The notes under the pieces: generated by a model | The model's input: the letters and a program-made list of their open reading frames with translations, nothing else | Databases searched by the model: none | Told to the model about the DNA's origin: nothing | Part shown: positions 6,293 through 6,719 of the stretch, in pieces | Position numbering within the stretch: position 1 is the first letter of the stretch | Layout: every line of letters starts with the position of its first letter | Position numbers and translations under genes: made by a program | Assembly: GCA_022866645.1 (NCBI GenBank) | Contig: JALHUQ010000295.1 | Coordinates: forward strand, 1 to 6,719 | Origin: Woeseiaceae bacterium | GTDB taxonomy: Bacteria; Pseudomonadota; Gammaproteobacteria; Steroidobacterales; Woeseiaceae | Direction: 5' to 3' | Length of the DNA: 6,719 nucleotides

Positions 6293-6719
6293 ATGTCTAA
6301 AGAACTTCGACTAATAATTGTCAGCGGCTTGTCAGGATCAGGCAAGTCGGTTGCGCTGCATGTTCTGGAAGACCTCGGCTACTACTGTATCGACAATATT
6401 CCAGCCGCCTTGCTGAAGTCGGCGGTCCACGAAGTTCACTCGGGTGAGAATCCCGCAGCGGAACGTTTGGCCGTCGGCGTTGATGCACGCAACCGGCCCC
6501 AGGATCTGGAAGCGCTGCCCGGCCTGATTGCCGATCTGCGTGAACAGGGGGTGCATACTGAGATCGTGTTCCTGCACGCCAGTGAGGAAGTATTGCTGCA
6601 ACGTTACAGCGAGTCACGACGCAGACACCCGCTCGCGACACACGGCGCAGAATTGCGCATCGCGATAGAAGCTGAGCGCGAGATTCTCGCGCGGATCAAT
6701 GACGCGGCGGATCTGATCA
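6293..6719 (+). CDS. rapZ: RNase adapter / nucleotide-binding protein RapZ, 5' part
   Basis: RapZ (YvcJ/YhbJ family) binds small RNAs in E. coli and hands GlmZ to RNase E, tuning glucosamine-6-phosphate synthase GlmS and so the supply of amino sugars for the cell envelope. Only the first 142 codons are present; the frame runs open to the window end (E. coli RapZ has 284 residues). The P-loop GLSGSGKS is at 12-19, followed by LEDLGYYCIDNIP at 25-37 and the conserved VDARN at 63-67. The later LQRYSESRRRHPL also fits the family. The C-terminal RNA-binding half is outside the window. CGGA at 6283-6286 lies six bases before the ATG. Whether it controls GlmS in this organism is unknown, since the GlmY/GlmZ RNAs are known mainly in enterobacteria. 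Confidence 0.95.
   Translation, partial: MSKELRLIIVSGLSGSGKSVALHVLEDLGYYCIDNIPAALLKSAVHEVHSGENPAAERLAVGVDARNRPQDLEALPGLIADLREQGVHTEIVFLHASEEVLLQRYSESRRRHPLATHGAELRIAIEAEREILARINDAADLI

Overview
The window is a stretch of a gammaproteobacterial chromosome carrying the conserved cluster antiporter – kdsD – kdsC – lptC – lptA – lptB – rpoN – hpf – ptsN – rapZ. Every gene is on the + strand. The order matches the yrbG–kdsDC–lptCAB–rpoN–hpf–ptsN–rapZ block of Escherichia coli. The protein sequences are clearly diverged from the enterobacterial ones (from memory, not a search), so this is probably a gammaproteobacterium outside Enterobacterales. The species cannot be told from the sequence. ptsN is followed directly by rapZ with no hprK between them, which argues against a betaproteobacterial or Xanthomonas-type version of the cluster.

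Layout: 2-397 is the 3' end of a sodium/calcium-exchanger-family antiporter. 445-1428 (kdsD) and 1425-1913 (kdsC) encode two enzymes of Kdo synthesis. 1918-2469 (lptC), 2471-3115 (lptA) and 3112-3837 (lptB) encode three parts of the lipopolysaccharide export machine. 3901-5295 is rpoN (sigma-54). 5386-5706 is a short ribosome hibernation factor (hpf). 5770-6264 is ptsN (EIIA-Ntr). 6293 to the window end is the 5' part of rapZ. No stretch of 300 bases lacks a gene; the longest gap is about 90 bases (rpoN–hpf).

How the genes work together: KdsD and KdsC supply the Kdo sugar of the LPS inner core. LptB drives the inner-membrane transporter, and LptC and LptA form the periplasmic bridge that carries finished LPS to the outer membrane. 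ATGA overlaps (kdsD/kdsC, lptA/lptB) and gaps of 1-4 bases (kdsC/lptC, lptC/lptA) indicate one translationally coupled unit from kdsD to lptB. The gaps widen from lptB onward (63, 90, 63 and 28 bases), and the second half encodes regulators: sigma-54, ribosome hibernation, the nitrogen-branch phosphotransferase and the RapZ RNA-binding regulator.

All genes look intact apart from the two cut by the window edges, with the expected catalytic residues present. I found no mobile element, CRISPR array, tRNA or rRNA, and no sign of a new system. The most noticeable non-coding structure is a strong, nearly perfect stem-loop between hpf and ptsN that lacks a terminator T-run and stands just before a ptsN start with no visible Shine-Dalgarno sequence.
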